DNA of 64,000 bases from Daedaleopsis sinensis. Lineage: Eukaryota > Basidiomycota > Agaricomycetes > Polyporales > Polyporaceae. Below, piece by piece: positions 1 through 11,390 of the stretch. Position 1 is the stretch's first letter. Each line of letters opens with the position of its first letter. The notes below the pieces were generated by a model, which saw only the letters and a list, made by a program, of their open reading frames with translations, had not been told where the DNA came from and did not search any database. A program made the translations under genes and the position numbers. Where the stretch lies: contig CM066309.1 in the NCBI GenBank assembly GCA_033807695.1, positions 1,054,001 to 1,118,000 on the forward strand, in the 5' to 3' direction.

Positions 1-911
1 TAACGTCCTCGTCCGCAGTTCGGCGTTATTGGTCCGACATTGCAGTTCTCCAAGAACGAGCTGTATTAGTGAGTCTCGAATACACACCGCGAAGAGAGGA
101 GCGTGCTAACCGTTTGCGCTCTCGTCACACTCAGCCGTACGTTCCCTGCTTTGCGATCCCAGTGTCTTCAACTTCCGCAACTAAGAGTCCACGGCAGCAT
201 TACTATTCTTCTTCATAATCGGGGCGTTGTGCCCGCTGATCGTGTGGCTGCTGACGAAAAGGTTTCCGAACTCATGGCTCAACTATGTCAAGTGCGTGCT
301 CTCCACCTTGTCGTATTCCGCCTCCTCCACTGACACGCGCGACGCTCCGCAGCTTCCCGTGAGCATCTCCCTCGTATCCTCCTCACATCGCTGGTTTTAA
401 TATCGTCCCGGCAGTCTCATGTTTACCGGAGTCGGCCTCATCCCCCCCGCGAGCGCGGTCAACTACATCCCGTGGGCTATCATCGGCTTCCTGTCCCAAT
501 ATGTGCTTCGCAGACGCCATTTCCCTTTCTGGGCCAAGTATAACTGTGAGCCTGCGCTCGCATCTTGGTCCATATACATACTCGCGCGCTGACCAATGAC
601 AATTGCTGCAGATGTGCTGTCGGCCGCACTGGATGCGGGCACAGCTGTATCGACGATCCTAGTGTATTTCATGTGAGCGCGGCCGCCGACTTCCTAGGAT
701 GATATACAGTTACTCACTCGCGACGCACGCCTGCAGATTGCAGTTTCCCCTGAATGGTCACATAGGCCGCGATTCCATCCAACAATGGTGGGGTAACACC
801 GTGTTCAGGAACACTGCGGACTGGCACGCGACGCCCCTGCTGGTTGTGCCAGAAGGGGAGCACTTCGGGTACGTCCAATTGCACTCTGGTTTGGGGAAGA
901 CGGAGAACTGA
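1..911 (+). CDS. Oligopeptide transporter (OPT family), C-terminal part
   Basis: This is the 3' end of an OPT-family proton-coupled peptide transporter of the plasma membrane; the 5' part lies left of the window. Exons seen are 19-68, about 198-291, 353-358, 415-545, about 611-681 and about 739-911. They encode the family's C-terminal features: a VIGP-type segment, a FFFIIGALCPLIVWLL membrane helix followed by the conserved PNSWLNY stretch, the NYIPWAIIGFLSQY helix, a WAKYNYVLSAALDAG segment, and near the end IGRDSIQQWWGNTVF, which matches the family's TIQ-WWGNTV ending. The reading frame runs to TGA at 909-911; a final intron starting near 870 is possible. The join between 68 and 198 does not close in frame with simple splice sites. 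Family assignment is secure, exact exon ends less so. Confidence 0.85.
353..358 (+). other. Putative 6-base microexon in the transporter gene
   Basis: The six bases CTTCCC lie between an acceptor CAG ending at 352 and a donor GTGAGC starting at 359. Splicing 291 to 353 and 358 to 415 gives N-F-P before LMFTG, which fits the OPT consensus N-V-P at this place. Skipping it keeps frame but loses the F-P pair. Confidence 0.6.
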
Positions 912-1157
912 AGTTACGCTGAACGTCCGCAGACGGGACACTTGGTAGATCTTGTTGTATCACTACATGTATTAGTTGCTGCCATATGCTATCGAGCACA
1001 TCGACTACTCAACGAACGCGTATTCGCGAAACCGCATACAAACGGTCGGACCCGCCCCTTGAGAAGTGGCGGCTGGAGATGAGTTGCTCATGCACAATTT
1101 TCAGAGGCATCGAATCGGAATACCTCGACAGCCGACTGGGAGATCATGCGCATCTAT

Positions 1158-4100
1158 TCACTGATCAGACCCTGCGATGATCTGTGTCACCAAACCATGA
1201 CCCATCCTCCCGATCTCAGCGAGCAGCGCGTCCCGGTTAAGCACGACCAAGCCCTTCTCCTTCGTTTTCTCGCCGTCCTGACATACAAATGAACGCGTCA
1301 GTCGACCCTCGAACGAAGGTAACGAAGTAGACGTACCTTCACTGTTGGAATGGAGGAAAACCCTCCCAGGACCCTGAATGGCCGTGGAGTTTTCAAGCTG
1401 GGTAACCACACGCCGCCGATCCGAGTCCCGCCCAAGGCGTCGTAGAACAGCAACGCGGAATCCCCATAGACGTGCTGCATCGCATGTCAGTGTACGCCCT
1501 CGGCAGGCCGCAATCAAGCTCACCTTCAGGTCGTCGTAGAACGCAGCTACGGGGTCGAAGCCAGGCATGACGGACGGCGATGCATCATTCGACACCGCGT
1601 TCGCGTACTTGCCCTTCCTCGCCCACACCGCCGCGTCCGCATCGAGGTTCTGGTAGTATCGTGGTACAAGGCTCGGATTGAGCTCGAGGATGAAGTCGTA
1701 GTCATCTACAGGATGATGGAAGAGTCGCTGGAGGGCAAGAACGACCGGCTCAGCGGTGAAATATCAGACATACTTCAATGTTCGGACGTACCTTCACATT
1801 CGTGTCGCCCGATTCGAGGCTTCGCAGCGCCTCCCACGCAGCTGTCGCAAGAGCGGTGACGCGGCGAGCCACCGTCGCGTCCGGTCCAGCCGCTGTCCAC
1901 ATATGGCCCTCAGGATCGAACTCCGTGACCAACGACCAAGCAACACTGCCGGAAGCGGACGGACGACTCATCGCGGTCGAAGCGTTCTGTTCCCCATACT
2001 CGAGCGGCACTCTGAGCCCTTTCGTCCAGTCCCAGTCCGCCAGGAGCTGCAGCACCTGTGCGAACCCGCGCTCCTTCGTGCCAGGTACCCCGGGCTTCAC
2101 GCTCGCCCCCGAGTCCGCAGAGGGAAGCGCGCCCGTGCGCAGGAAAACGTACGCACACAGCAGCTCGGCCGCCTCTTCGGAGACGTGGCTCCGGAGGAGC
2201 CAATGTGCAGCGAACCAGCGTTTCATGAGGCGCACGGTCCCCGCGAACGCCGGCAGCTGGTGCGAGAGCGCCGCGATGGCGCGGTGGTGTCGGGGCGCAT
2301 GGATAAACCGGCGCGTATATACTTCACGGGCGTGCATGGCAGCTTGGCGATCGCGAGCCTCTTCTCCAGTGACGGCGCGCCTGAGCGCCTTCGGCACATG
2401 CGGCTGGTCGTTGATGAGGCGGTCTAGCAGCGTCGCCTCGCGGTCGTGCCAGATGCGTGCGCGGAACGCCCAGCCGGACGGGGCGACGATATCGAGTGTC
2501 GCTTCGTCCGCAATTTGCTGGCGTTCCGGCCCGTTGCCGAGCACGACACTTGCCTGAAGGCCCTTGACGGCGCCCATGAGACATGACGCGAGGCGTTCGA
2601 AGAACGCAAGCTTGATCTTCTGGATCGCGCGCAGGTCGTCTGGCCAGCGTGCGGACTTCTCGAATTCGACGACGATTTCCATCGCCGGCAGGTAGGATGC
2701 GGGTACGGGCAGTCCAGACCTTGAGGCTACTGGGACAGCGACAGGCACGAATGCCTCCGTGTACCGCAGAGCCGACGATGCAGCGCTGACGTTGAGGATA
2801 GCGAGGGGTAGCTCGTCATCGAGAGTTTTGACTTGCTTGACGAGCGTATCGAACGCTGCGAGCGCAGCTTTGAAGCCCACTGACGCGCCACGAGTTTCGT
2901 ACAGAGCTCGAATCGAGTCCGGGGCCTTCAGCAAAACATCGAACTGAGACTGCCATGTCTGCACCGCGTCTGCTTCTATACCCAGGTGCCTCTGCAGGAG
3001 GTGCTTGACGATCATAGACGGGATGTGCGCTCGCTCATCTGCACTTTTGACGTCCCAGACAACGCTCTCGGTGATGGAGCCGTCTTTGAACCTGCGCAGT
3101 TCCGCTTTGTCGCCCCAGAAGTCTCGGAACTGCTTCGCTCGCTCGCTCTCCTGTTCTTCTACAGTAGGTCCGTGATCAACAAGGCGGAATGCATGCTCTG
3201 TGTCCAACACGATGCCGATGTAGATGATCGAAGAGCTGGAGGGTAATGCCTGTGACAGTGGCCGAACATCCGACGTTGCATGGAGTATTGCGACGGCCTT
3301 CGCTCGGCTACCGAGACCTTGGCGTAGCGTAGAAGTCAAGCGAGCGATGAGCGCGTTGTAAACAGAACCATAGTCAGCGACTAGGTGCGCGGACTGATCC
3401 CGCAACTCTGCTGAGGATACGTCTACTCTGAGAATCTATGAGCAAATCGTGTCAAGTTATGAGCACCGCATTCACCGACCTGGCAACAACATCGAAGCGG
3501 CTGAGCACCTCCCGATGGTCTTGCAGGAAGACGTGTTGGAATGGGTCCTCCGATATACTCGAATGGTCCAATGCTTCGAGTGTAGTCTGCGCGTCGTATC
3601 TCAACTACAGAAATAAGTGAGCTGGGTTGAGAAAGGGCAATTTTAGATAGGACAGACCATATCCAAACATGACAAAGGTACTCCGCAGAGAAGGTTGAGG
3701 GAAGACGATGAATCCACGAACACAGCGTCGTGGGTAGAGTAACTGGCGGGAGGATACTGCAAACCGCAGTTAGTAAGCACAGATGCGATGAGACATTGTG
3801 CGATGACCGCGAACACACTCGATGACCATCCTTCGACTTGACAAACACGGGCTGTTCCGCAAAATTATGTCGTGCTGCAGACCCGAAGAGCACATCAGGA
3901 AACAAGCAAGGTAGGGATCCAAGAAGCCACGTACCGATAAAGTCTAGCGCAGCCTTGAATAGTTGATAGGAGCTGAGCCCCTTTCCTAGAGGTTTCCGCT
4001 TCGCGCCCGCCTTTCCAAGAGCGACCAGTTGAGGCTCTTCACCATAGATAAGCAGCTCAAGGATAGAAGCCCACCAGATCCCCTTCCCTTCGAAACCTCT

Positions 4101-5420
4101 CACGCACATGCGACTACCGGGTCCATACCCGCGTTGATTGGCCCACACTCGCAGTAGGGTCAACGCGTCCGCGAAGGCGGGTACATCCTGTTTGAGCGCA
4201 TGAACTGAGAGCAGGTGGGCTTTCGGTGTGGTCATCACCATGACTGCGGTGTTGTAAACAGGTGTCGGATCCTCCTGCGGGTCATCATCCTTCCCGGCGG
4301 TGCGGACGTTGGATCTCGAGGGGGATAGTCGCTGCAGAGGAATCGGAGACTGAGGTAGGAAGGGGATGATCCGGACCTGTGCGTTCAGTTTGCTGAAGTC
4401 TTTCGCGGAGCCAGCTGATAGAGTGCATCAACATACTGTCAGACACAGAAAGGATGGTTCAGATACCCACTGGGACGTAAAACTAGTGCGGTGTAGCGAG
4501 GGTCTCCCGATATCGACTCGTAGTAGAGTTCACAAGGGAGAATGTTCGTTGCATTCGACACGGCTGAGGCAACGACGGCGAGGTAGTAGGCACGTTTCTG
4601 GAATACGCGGCCGTTCAGATAATCTTTTTCCTGAAAAAGAGCCTAGTGACGAGGTCAGCGTCTGGAAACTGAGGCCGCTCGGACGAGACAGACCGATGGC
4701 ATTGCTAGAGCGACGTCCACTGCGTACTTGGCAGAGTCCTTGGGCTTGACGGCGGTCTTCGTGGCCCAGCTTCCTGAAAGTACGATGTCTGACGGAGGGT
4801 CGAACGCGACCTTCCAGTTGGTATCCTCGGAGGGGAGAGGGCGAACGTAAGGGACGGCGATGTTTTTCTTGGAAAGCTTCCGAGAGGCATGGAGGGGATG
4901 TTGGAGTGAGATAGACGGTATTCCCATGAGTATTTTGTGAAGGGAGAGGAGGAATGCATCCATGGGCTGGGAGCTAGCATATTTTGGACGGACATTTGGG
5001 AGGAGGGCGTCGATCTAGCGAGGAGATGGGTATGCCGCGCGGCGCAGAGTGGGAGAGAACGTACCTGAAGTTTGAAGGAACTTGATCTGAAGAGGTCAGT
5101 CGCGTCTTTGATATTTCTCAGCTCCTCTCCGGTCGGGGGTCGGACAGCATGCGAGGAGGCGCGATCATGCGACTCTTGTGCAATAGTAGGTGGTGCGTCT
5201 TCTTCATCCTCGTCGTCCTGACTGTTGCCCGACGCGTCCGAATCGCTTTCGCCTTCGGGGTGACCGTCATCGCTCGCAGTCGGCGGTGCAATGCTGTCGT
5301 CGTCTTTGTGGTGCCGCTAGATAGCACGGTGAGTATAAAGTGCGGGAAAGATGGGTGCTCGCAAACCTTTGGATTGGACGCGGTTTGACCTCCACGTTTA
5401 CGCTTCAGGTTTAGTGCCAT
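1158..5420 (-). CDS. UTP22: U3 snoRNA-associated protein UTP22 (Nrap/NOL6 family)
   Basis: Nucleolar protein of the small-subunit processome, acting with Rrp7 in the UTP-C complex during 18S rRNA maturation. The start ATG is at 5418-5420 and begins MALNLKRKRGG; after an intron there is an acidic Asp/Ser-rich stretch, as in family members. Recognisable blocks in order: SEDTNWKVAF and the SWATKT segment near 4760-4850, LLRVWANQRGY near 4130, KRKPLGKGLSSYQLFKAA near 3980, SSLNLLCGVPLSCLDM near 3670-3710, EDPFQHVFLQDHREVLSRFD near 3500, and the signature FWGDKAELRRFKDGSITESV near 3060-3130. The C-terminal exons (1158-1628) hold FYDDLK, HVYGDSALLFYDALGG and the end LVTQIIAGSDQ. Introns are short. 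No clear break was seen, though I did not verify every junction. Its upstream neighbour is unclear. Confidence 0.9.
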
Positions 5421-5612
5421 GGAGCGAAGCACTGTCGTTGTGTAGCAAACAAGTCGAGTCCACCAGGTGGAGAGGGACGTAGCAGGAGGAGAGGAGTGAG
5501 AGAGAGACTTCAAGGTGGAGAAGTCAGTGGCCCACAAATGTCTGCGCGATCGACTCGGACTTGACGCGAAAATGTCACTAGCGCCCGGGAGACAGCGGCC
5601 CGGATTCAGCGC

Positions 5613-6464
5613 TCATCCCCTGCAAAGCCTCAGCCTGGTTTGCTCTGAGCCTCTCATCATCCACCCTAATGGTGGGTCCTCGCTTCGACAGGAAATGAAG
5701 CCAAGAACAATGGCCGAGGACACAGCTGGAGTGTACTTGCACGGCGGTCGATGAAGGTCAGCTGTTACTTCATCTCCTTGGGCAGTGTCCGCGCCAGCAC
5801 CCCACCGCAAGCTCCGCCCCTCCCTGTCCGTCTCATGTACGATTACGACTACACCCACAACCTCGTCCAGCGCGAGCGCATCCAGGTAGGTCTCCGCGAG
5901 CCACAATCTATGCCTCGGGCCCAGCATTGCCCTCCGCGCCATTACTACGTGCGCGATGGAGTGATCACCCAGCGGGAGGGCTAGCAAGGACCCAAGAACT
6001 TGCAGAGCTAGGTGCGTCTGGTTCTCCGCGTCAATGTCAAAGTGGACTTGAATACGGGCATGCAAATCTGTGACGACATCGACGCGTTTGCTCTCCTCAT
6101 TCTGCACGATTTCCAGGAAGTTCCGCTTGAGCGCCCCTGGAGAAGCCCGGCTCCGCTCCATGTACCGTCTCCTTTGTTCCCTCGCCCGATCACCCAGCTC
6201 AAATGATCTTCGTACAGCAAGTTTCAACATAGGCGAACACGGAGGACTGCAACGAACAGTTACAGGTCTTTGCTTTCTTGCCTGAAACCTCGTCGCTCGC
6301 GCTCTTGACTGAAGGCATCTCCTCTCCACGTCCGCGAGCACGTTCTTCTCCTTTCCACGGTCATCGCTGGATCCGAAGGGGTGGCGAAGGCAGCAACTGA
6401 GCCCTCCTTCTGCTTCCTGTGCCTGCCGTTCTTCTTCTCTCACTCGACACCGGTGACCGTCCAC
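5613..6464 (-). CDS. Possible coding region, unknown protein
   Basis: An uninterrupted frame of about 283 codons on the minus strand, rich in Arg and Glu (for example REEERQAQEAEGG and ELGDRAREQRRRYMERSR), with a helical-looking stretch around 6030-6200 (ALKRNFLEIVQNEESKRVD). It has no ATG at the start as listed, so if real it must continue into an upstream exon; the frame is open leftwards from about 6520. I do not recognise a domain. In a GC-rich window a frame this long can occur by chance, and part of it could be antisense of something else. It lies upstream of UTP22 on the same strand. Confidence 0.25.
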   Translation of the reverse strand: MDGHRCRVREEERQAQEAEGGLSCCLRHPFGSSDDRGKEKNVLADVERRCLQSRARATRFQARKQRPVTVRCSPPCSPMLKLAVRRSFELGDRAREQRRRYMERSRASPGALKRNFLEIVQNEESKRVDVVTDLHARIQVHFDIDAENQTHLALQVLGSLLALPLGDHSIAHVVMARRAMLGPRHRLWLAETYLDALALDEVVGVVVIVHETDREGRSLRWGAGADTAQGDEVTADLHRPPCKYTPAVSSAIVLGFISCRSEDPPLGWMMRGSEQTRLRLCRG

Positions 6465-7154
6465 GAAAGGTGCAAGAGTTGGCGTTTGACACTGACATAG
6501 AACTGGGAATCCAGGGGTGTCATTGTCATCCGGCTGGTGCCTAGGGCTTCGACCGTTTCATACGCTGCTTCCTCTCACTCCCGTGGCCTGCACGTTGTCC
6601 TCGTCCACGGTCCGCTCGGCGGCGAACTTGGCGATAGCGATCGTTCTGCAACTCCTGTGGATCCTTCAACCTCTTCTCCGCTTCCTAACGGTCACCGCCG
6701 CGACTCAATCCGCCGGCGGGTCGGCGGCACGTCGAACATATGATTGTACGCAGGCTGTACTATCCAGTTTTCCGTTCGCATCAGAACCACTAGCACCTCA
6801 TCGCCCACTCAGTCACTGCCCGCAGCCACTCAGTCACTGCCCGCAGCCTCGAGGTTGGCGAACTTGCGACATCACTAACCCATCAAACACCTGTCCCCCC
6901 TCCAGCCCTCCATCTACTGACGAGCGTATCGTCGTAGATCCATGGCTTTTTTTGCCCACAACAACAGCGACAGCTGCAGTTTTATCGACAACTGGTGCAA
7001 TCTCTGCACTGTCCGTAGGAAGCTTCTAACAGAGACCATCGTAGCACAGGGATGACATCGGAGGGTGGACGGTTGATGGACATATAGTATAAGTATGAAG
7101 GCTGCTGGTATCCTGGACCAAGCAGTCACCCCCTACATCACCACACTACCTCAC
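6465..7154. other. Intergenic, no gene recognised
   Basis: No convincing domain on either strand. A 19-base direct duplication (ctcagtcactgcccgcagc) occurs around 6809-6847. The minus strand has short Arg/Lys-rich frames (MFDVPPTRRRIESRR near 6700-6740) that could be upstream exons of the uncertain reading frame to the left. The DUF6533 gene promoter must lie at the right end. Confidence 0.4.
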
Positions 7155-8934
7155 ATGTCGTCGGACGACGAGACCGCTGAGATTGTTGCCATCTTTGCCG
7201 CCCTGTAAGTCCGTTGTAAATTGTAAACGGAGCTTTTGACGTGGGCCCACCTCAACTTCTTCCCCTGCAGCCGAATAGACATCTTCGTTCAAACTGCCGT
7301 CATCAGTGAGCGCAAGCATGTCTCATTGTCCCCATTACTTTTTAACCAGCATCCCCCCCCCCCCCCCCCCCCCCCTTACTTCCAGCATTTTTTGTATACG
7401 ACTTTGCAGCCACTTTTGACCGCGAAGTCAGATACTTTTGGGGGCGCAAATGCTCCATCGCATCGGCGCTATTCATATCAGTCAGGTACTGCTATTTATT
7501 GCGGTCGTTTACATACATTCTGGGCAACAGTGTAGTGCACTCGAATAAGGTATTTCTTATGACTACCGTCGCCGTTATCCTCAATCAACTGATATGATTT
7601 TGTTTCTAATGTAGGGGTAAGTTTCCCAATCTCGCGCCGCTTGAATAGACAAACACCTGATTTAACTCCACAATGCGAAGGTGCCAGGCCACTCAATGGA
7701 TGCAGATTGTTACTGGGACTTCCTTGTACATTCCCTTCGCAGGTAACTATGAACAACAGCATTATCCATCTTCAGGTCGCTGAATCTTTCTGTTGGCAGT
7801 GTTCTCGGGAGCAAGAGCATATGCTTTGTGCAGGAGTTGGTCGATATGCGGGCTCATCACTATCCTTTTATTCGCACCAATCTGCATCGACTGGGTATGT
7901 GCAGGTTCCCGGTAATAAAGACTGTTATATAATTACATATCTCACCATTGGCAGGTCGACTGGGTACTCTTTGAGACCCCAGAATTCGATCCAAGCTTAG
8001 GATGTATCATCTCTATCGTGCAAATCCGGCAAGATAACATTATGTGAGTGTGGCCTATAAATATAACTATTTGAGTCCAGTCTCATCGTCTCGTTCCAGA
8101 TGCAAGTACTCGTTTGAATGACCAGGATTCTACAAGGAGATCTGACCCGACATATGGTAGTTGTTATATGTGCAAGGTTACCATTGATCATTGCAGATGC
8201 TCTTCTTGTGATCATCACTTGGCGTACAATCGGCGGAGAATTCAAGAACCTTAGCCTTCACTTTGTCAAGCGTAGCACCGGTTTTTCGAACATATTGTTA
8301 GGAAATGGTACGGGGTGCTACTTATTCCATAAGCAACATACTAATCAGGATTCCTTAAGGAATATTCTATTTCATGTGCGTTACAACTTGTAGCTTTTCT
8401 TCGGGAGTGTCAGTCTGACGGACCTCGGTGCCTCTCTGTGATCATGATACCAGCACACTATTCCTACTAAACTCGATGCATCTCATCTTGACGGCAACCT
8501 CAGTGAGTGGCGCCAGGCTGCAATTACGCATTGACTCAGCGTTACGATATCTTACATTGCCAATGAACAGATATTTGCGGACAGCGGCAGTAGTGGCGGA
8601 GGAAGTGAACTGATCAGATTCACGGACCCGTAAGTATTCGCTTTGCGTCAATAGACTGCTCCTGAACTCCCTCTCTCGAAGCGTCACAGCCATCCTCATA
8701 TATCGTTTCATCCTCGACCTTCAAGAAGCGAATGAACACAGCGTAAAGGTTGGCTCCAACGACCCGGAGTTGCAGACGTCTAGGACGAGCTCGCAAAGCT
8801 CTCATAGTTTCGTGGACCGAGCCATCGGGTCACTTGGGTGGACCATCACATCTGGCCCCGCCGCGGCCATCGAGAACGAGTATGACGAAGAGTCAAGACA
8901 GTCCCGACGGAGAACTTTAGTTTCAACACCCTGA
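7155..8934 (+). CDS. DUF6533 multi-pass membrane protein, copy A
   Basis: A basidiomycete-specific integral membrane protein family of unknown function. The start MSSDDETAEIVAIFAA is at 7155. The second exon (from 7271) gives LRIDIFVQTAVI. The third, from about 7386, carries the DUF6533 core TFFVYDFAATFDREVRYFWGRK and the following SALFISVRYCYL. Later exons give CARLPLIIADALLVIITWR (about 8175-8235), STGFSNILLGNG (about 8275-8310), and the tail RFILDLQEANEHSVKVGS with a Ser-rich cytoplasmic end stopping at 8932-8934. Several introns are 50-100 bases. It is clearly paralogous to the gene at 26705-28650: both the start (MSSDDE-AEIVAI-AA) and the tail (FILDL-EANEH-KVGS, SQSS-FVDRAIGSLG) are shared. 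Exon limits in the middle are approximate. Confidence 0.8.
7353..7375 (+). repeat. Poly-C homopolymer, about 23 bases
   Basis: A run of about 23 consecutive C lies inside an intron of the DUF6533 gene, just before the acceptor at about 7385. It can act as an extreme polypyrimidine tract. Its length is likely polymorphic and is a usual place for sequencing error. Confidence 0.9.
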
Positions 8935-9709
8935 TGAAGGAGGTCCCTAAACGATTGCGCCGAGCGACCTAGTGGTTATGGACGTTTTTCTTGGTCTCCA
9001 TGTTCCTCTCCCTCACGTGTCCGCATCCTGGTACTACTAGACTACTAGATTTGAGAGTCGTAGGCATATTTATATGGCACGCTGTTGCTACTACTAGTTA
9101 TTTGCGCTCCGTGATATCAAATAATCAATGACTGTATCGGGGACTACAGCGTTCCCACGGGAGTCATCCGCACCCCTCTTCCAAGGATGGTCCAGCCTCT
9201 CCTCTGAGGGACGACGGTCGACGAAGAGCGAGAGGCTGGTTTACGTCCCTAGACTGCAATGAGTCTCGGTCGCAGTAAATACTACGGTATGGCCATGGTT
9301 CCACTGATGTCTCGAAAGTCGGCTGTGTAGCGCTAACTGTAGCATCACGGTACTGAGAGCAGTAGATAGGACCATCCATCCCTCACGTCAATAATCGTTT
9401 GCGCACGCCTAGGGGAAACAGGATGGACCCAGGTAATGTCGATGAGGAGAGGAAACACTACCGTCTACTACGGTAAGTACGTCCGATGGATACCGTGAGG
9501 ACCAAATCAAAACATGCCACGCGTTTCCCACTGAGCCATCGTGCGTCTGTGCGGCTCCGATTGGCGCGGAGTCACCTACATGCAGTGAGTCAAACCCCGG
9601 TGATAAAACGCCGTAGCTTTTGAACGTGGACCACGATAAGGGGTTGGACCACCACTCTTGCTTTGTGCCCCCATCTCCAGAGCAAAAAGAGCTTGAAACT
9701 CTGACGGAG
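8935..9709. other. Intergenic, no gene recognised
   Basis: No domain, tRNA box pair or long plausible exon was seen. The right end must hold the promoter of the P-loop kinase-like gene. Confidence 0.4.
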
Positions 9710-10681
9710 ATGAGTACTGTGCCCGCATATCCACTCGTTGAGGCGCCACCGAGTCGGCAGGGACCGACCACGCTGGCTCGAATCCCGCCGCTCCGTGGAG
9801 ACGGAGCTGGAAAGTACAGGGTGAACGTCGTTGGCAACAGTGGTGAGCAATGAGTATCATGAATGAATGTCCAACCTGCATATACTGAAACTCTCACTAG
9901 GCGCAGGCAAGGTGTGTACACGCACAATGCGGGCTGTCCGACCACGAGCTTGAGAAATGTTTCAGTCTACACTCGCGCGTGAGCTCGCGGCAATGCTGGG
10001 TCTCCCATGCATACTCCTCGACGGAATTTTTTGGCAGCCAGGATGGGGACAATGCCCCCCCGACGAGTTCCGTGTGGCCGTGCGCGCCGCTCTCGACCAA
10101 GACCCGCGTGGCTGGGTCGCCGACGGGAACTACAGCTCGAAGCTAGACGACATGGTCTCCAATGAGGCGACGGACGTCATATGTGAGCAGCTTTTAGCAC
10201 TTTAGTCCCCAGAGCGACACAGTGCTGATAACTTGTTCGGGTGCATGGTGCAGGGCTCGACCCCCCGTTGATACTCTACTTCCCCCGTCTGTGCTGGAGA
10301 ACGCTCTTGCGTCTCTTCCGGATGACTCCGCCGTGCAGTGCAGGGTGTGAGGAGACGGTGCGCGAGGTCTTCTTCTCGCGCGAGAGCATCATCTGGTGGT
10401 AGGTGGCGTTTCAGCACACAGATTCGTCCAGCACTCTACGAGTATCATCATCATGACGTTCCTCAGTCTGACACACGGACTTCGTGTCCGAAACGTACAG
10501 GTGTCTCAGCCAGCACTGGCGAGTGCGCAAGCGTGAAGGCGACAAGCATCGCATTGATAGCGTGCAGGTCGGTGGAAAGTACAGGCGCATTGGCGGGTGG
10601 GGCGGAGAACTTGATGCATGGAAGCGAGATGTGCAGGCCATGGTCGAAGCGAAGCGTCTTCGTGATGCCTCCGAGTCCTAA
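9710..10681 (+). CDS. P-loop kinase-like protein (adenylate kinase/topology-modulation type)
   Basis: A predicted 228-residue cytosolic nucleotide-binding protein of the small AAA_17/adenylate-kinase-like group; substrate unknown. Exons 9710-9842, 9901-9911, 9966-10182, 10254-10398 and 10501-10681 sum to 687 bases. The Walker A motif GNSGAGKST lies about 40 residues in and is cut by two introns. After it come LARELAAMLGLP, the family's LDGIFWQPGW, GWVADGNYS, and the later WLDPPLILYFPRL and WWCLSQHWRVRKR segments, which align in order with fungal relatives. The C-terminal 40 residues are charged. Start: ATG at 9710; an upstream TTG in the same frame is not used. No evidence of damage. Confidence 0.82.
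9901..9911 (+). other. 11-base microexon encoding part of the Walker A loop
   Basis: Between the acceptor ending at 9900 and the donor GTGTGT starting at 9912 lie eleven bases that supply the codons for G-A-G-K of the P-loop, the first G being split with the previous exon. Without this exon the frame and the nucleotide-binding lysine are both lost. Confidence 0.85.
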
Positions 10682-11038
10682 AGGCCTCATGCCACGCATT
10701 GCATTAGAGTGTATCCGCTGTACTAGGCCTTTCAGAAAAATCCTATACTCGAAAGTCGTCGTTCGATCAATTATGGCTGCGGACTTTGCTCGGGGTCCAA
10801 TGTCACGTCCGTCATGAACTTTATCACACACAGGACAAACTGGTCTCCTGTGCTCCCGGCTTCGTGCAATATTTATCAACTTGAGGTTAAGTGTCATATC
10901 GATTGAGATGTATATATGATACATGGCCTACCGCGTGTCATTGACGCGAAAGGCAAATCATGCGCAGGTAGAACTAGAGGTGACGAGAGTAAGACGGTTA
11001 TAAACGGTGATGCGTAGTCAAACGATGATAAGAGGCGA
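10682..11038. other. Intergenic, no gene recognised
   Basis: A 3' flanking region between the P-loop kinase gene and the edge of the segmental duplication. No coding signal seen. Confidence 0.4.
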
Positions 11039-11176
11039 TTCAAGATGAGCAACGGGTAGGGTCGTAGTCAAGACGGGACAACATTCTAATAAGACCCATG
11101 TCAAGGAGAACGGACCGAGGGGCGTCCTCGACGCTTTCTCGCCTTGCGGCGCGGCTTTGGCGTCTCAGCTTTCGCT

Positions 11177-11355
11177 CTATCGCGGCCAGTGTCCGGGCCA
11201 GTGATGGGGATGGGGGTGGACGCGCGGATCGCTGCCGGTGCTCGGTCTCGATTCCCTCTCCGAAGAAGCACGTTGCTGCCGTTGCTGCCGTTGTGACTGG
11301 GAGTCCGGTCGATGCTGCGTGATCGGCTGCTGCTGCGACTGCTCGTGGTGCCCGA

Positions 11356-11390
<35 letters not shown>

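Noticed and set aside
1756..2557. Plus-strand open frames of 220-260 codons
   Set aside because: They are antisense shadows of the UTP22 coding exon, which has a clear family match.
6517..7029. Plus-strand 170-codon open frame
   Set aside because: Starts and runs through low-complexity and repeated sequence, has no domain, and conflicts with the more coherent minus-strand frames.
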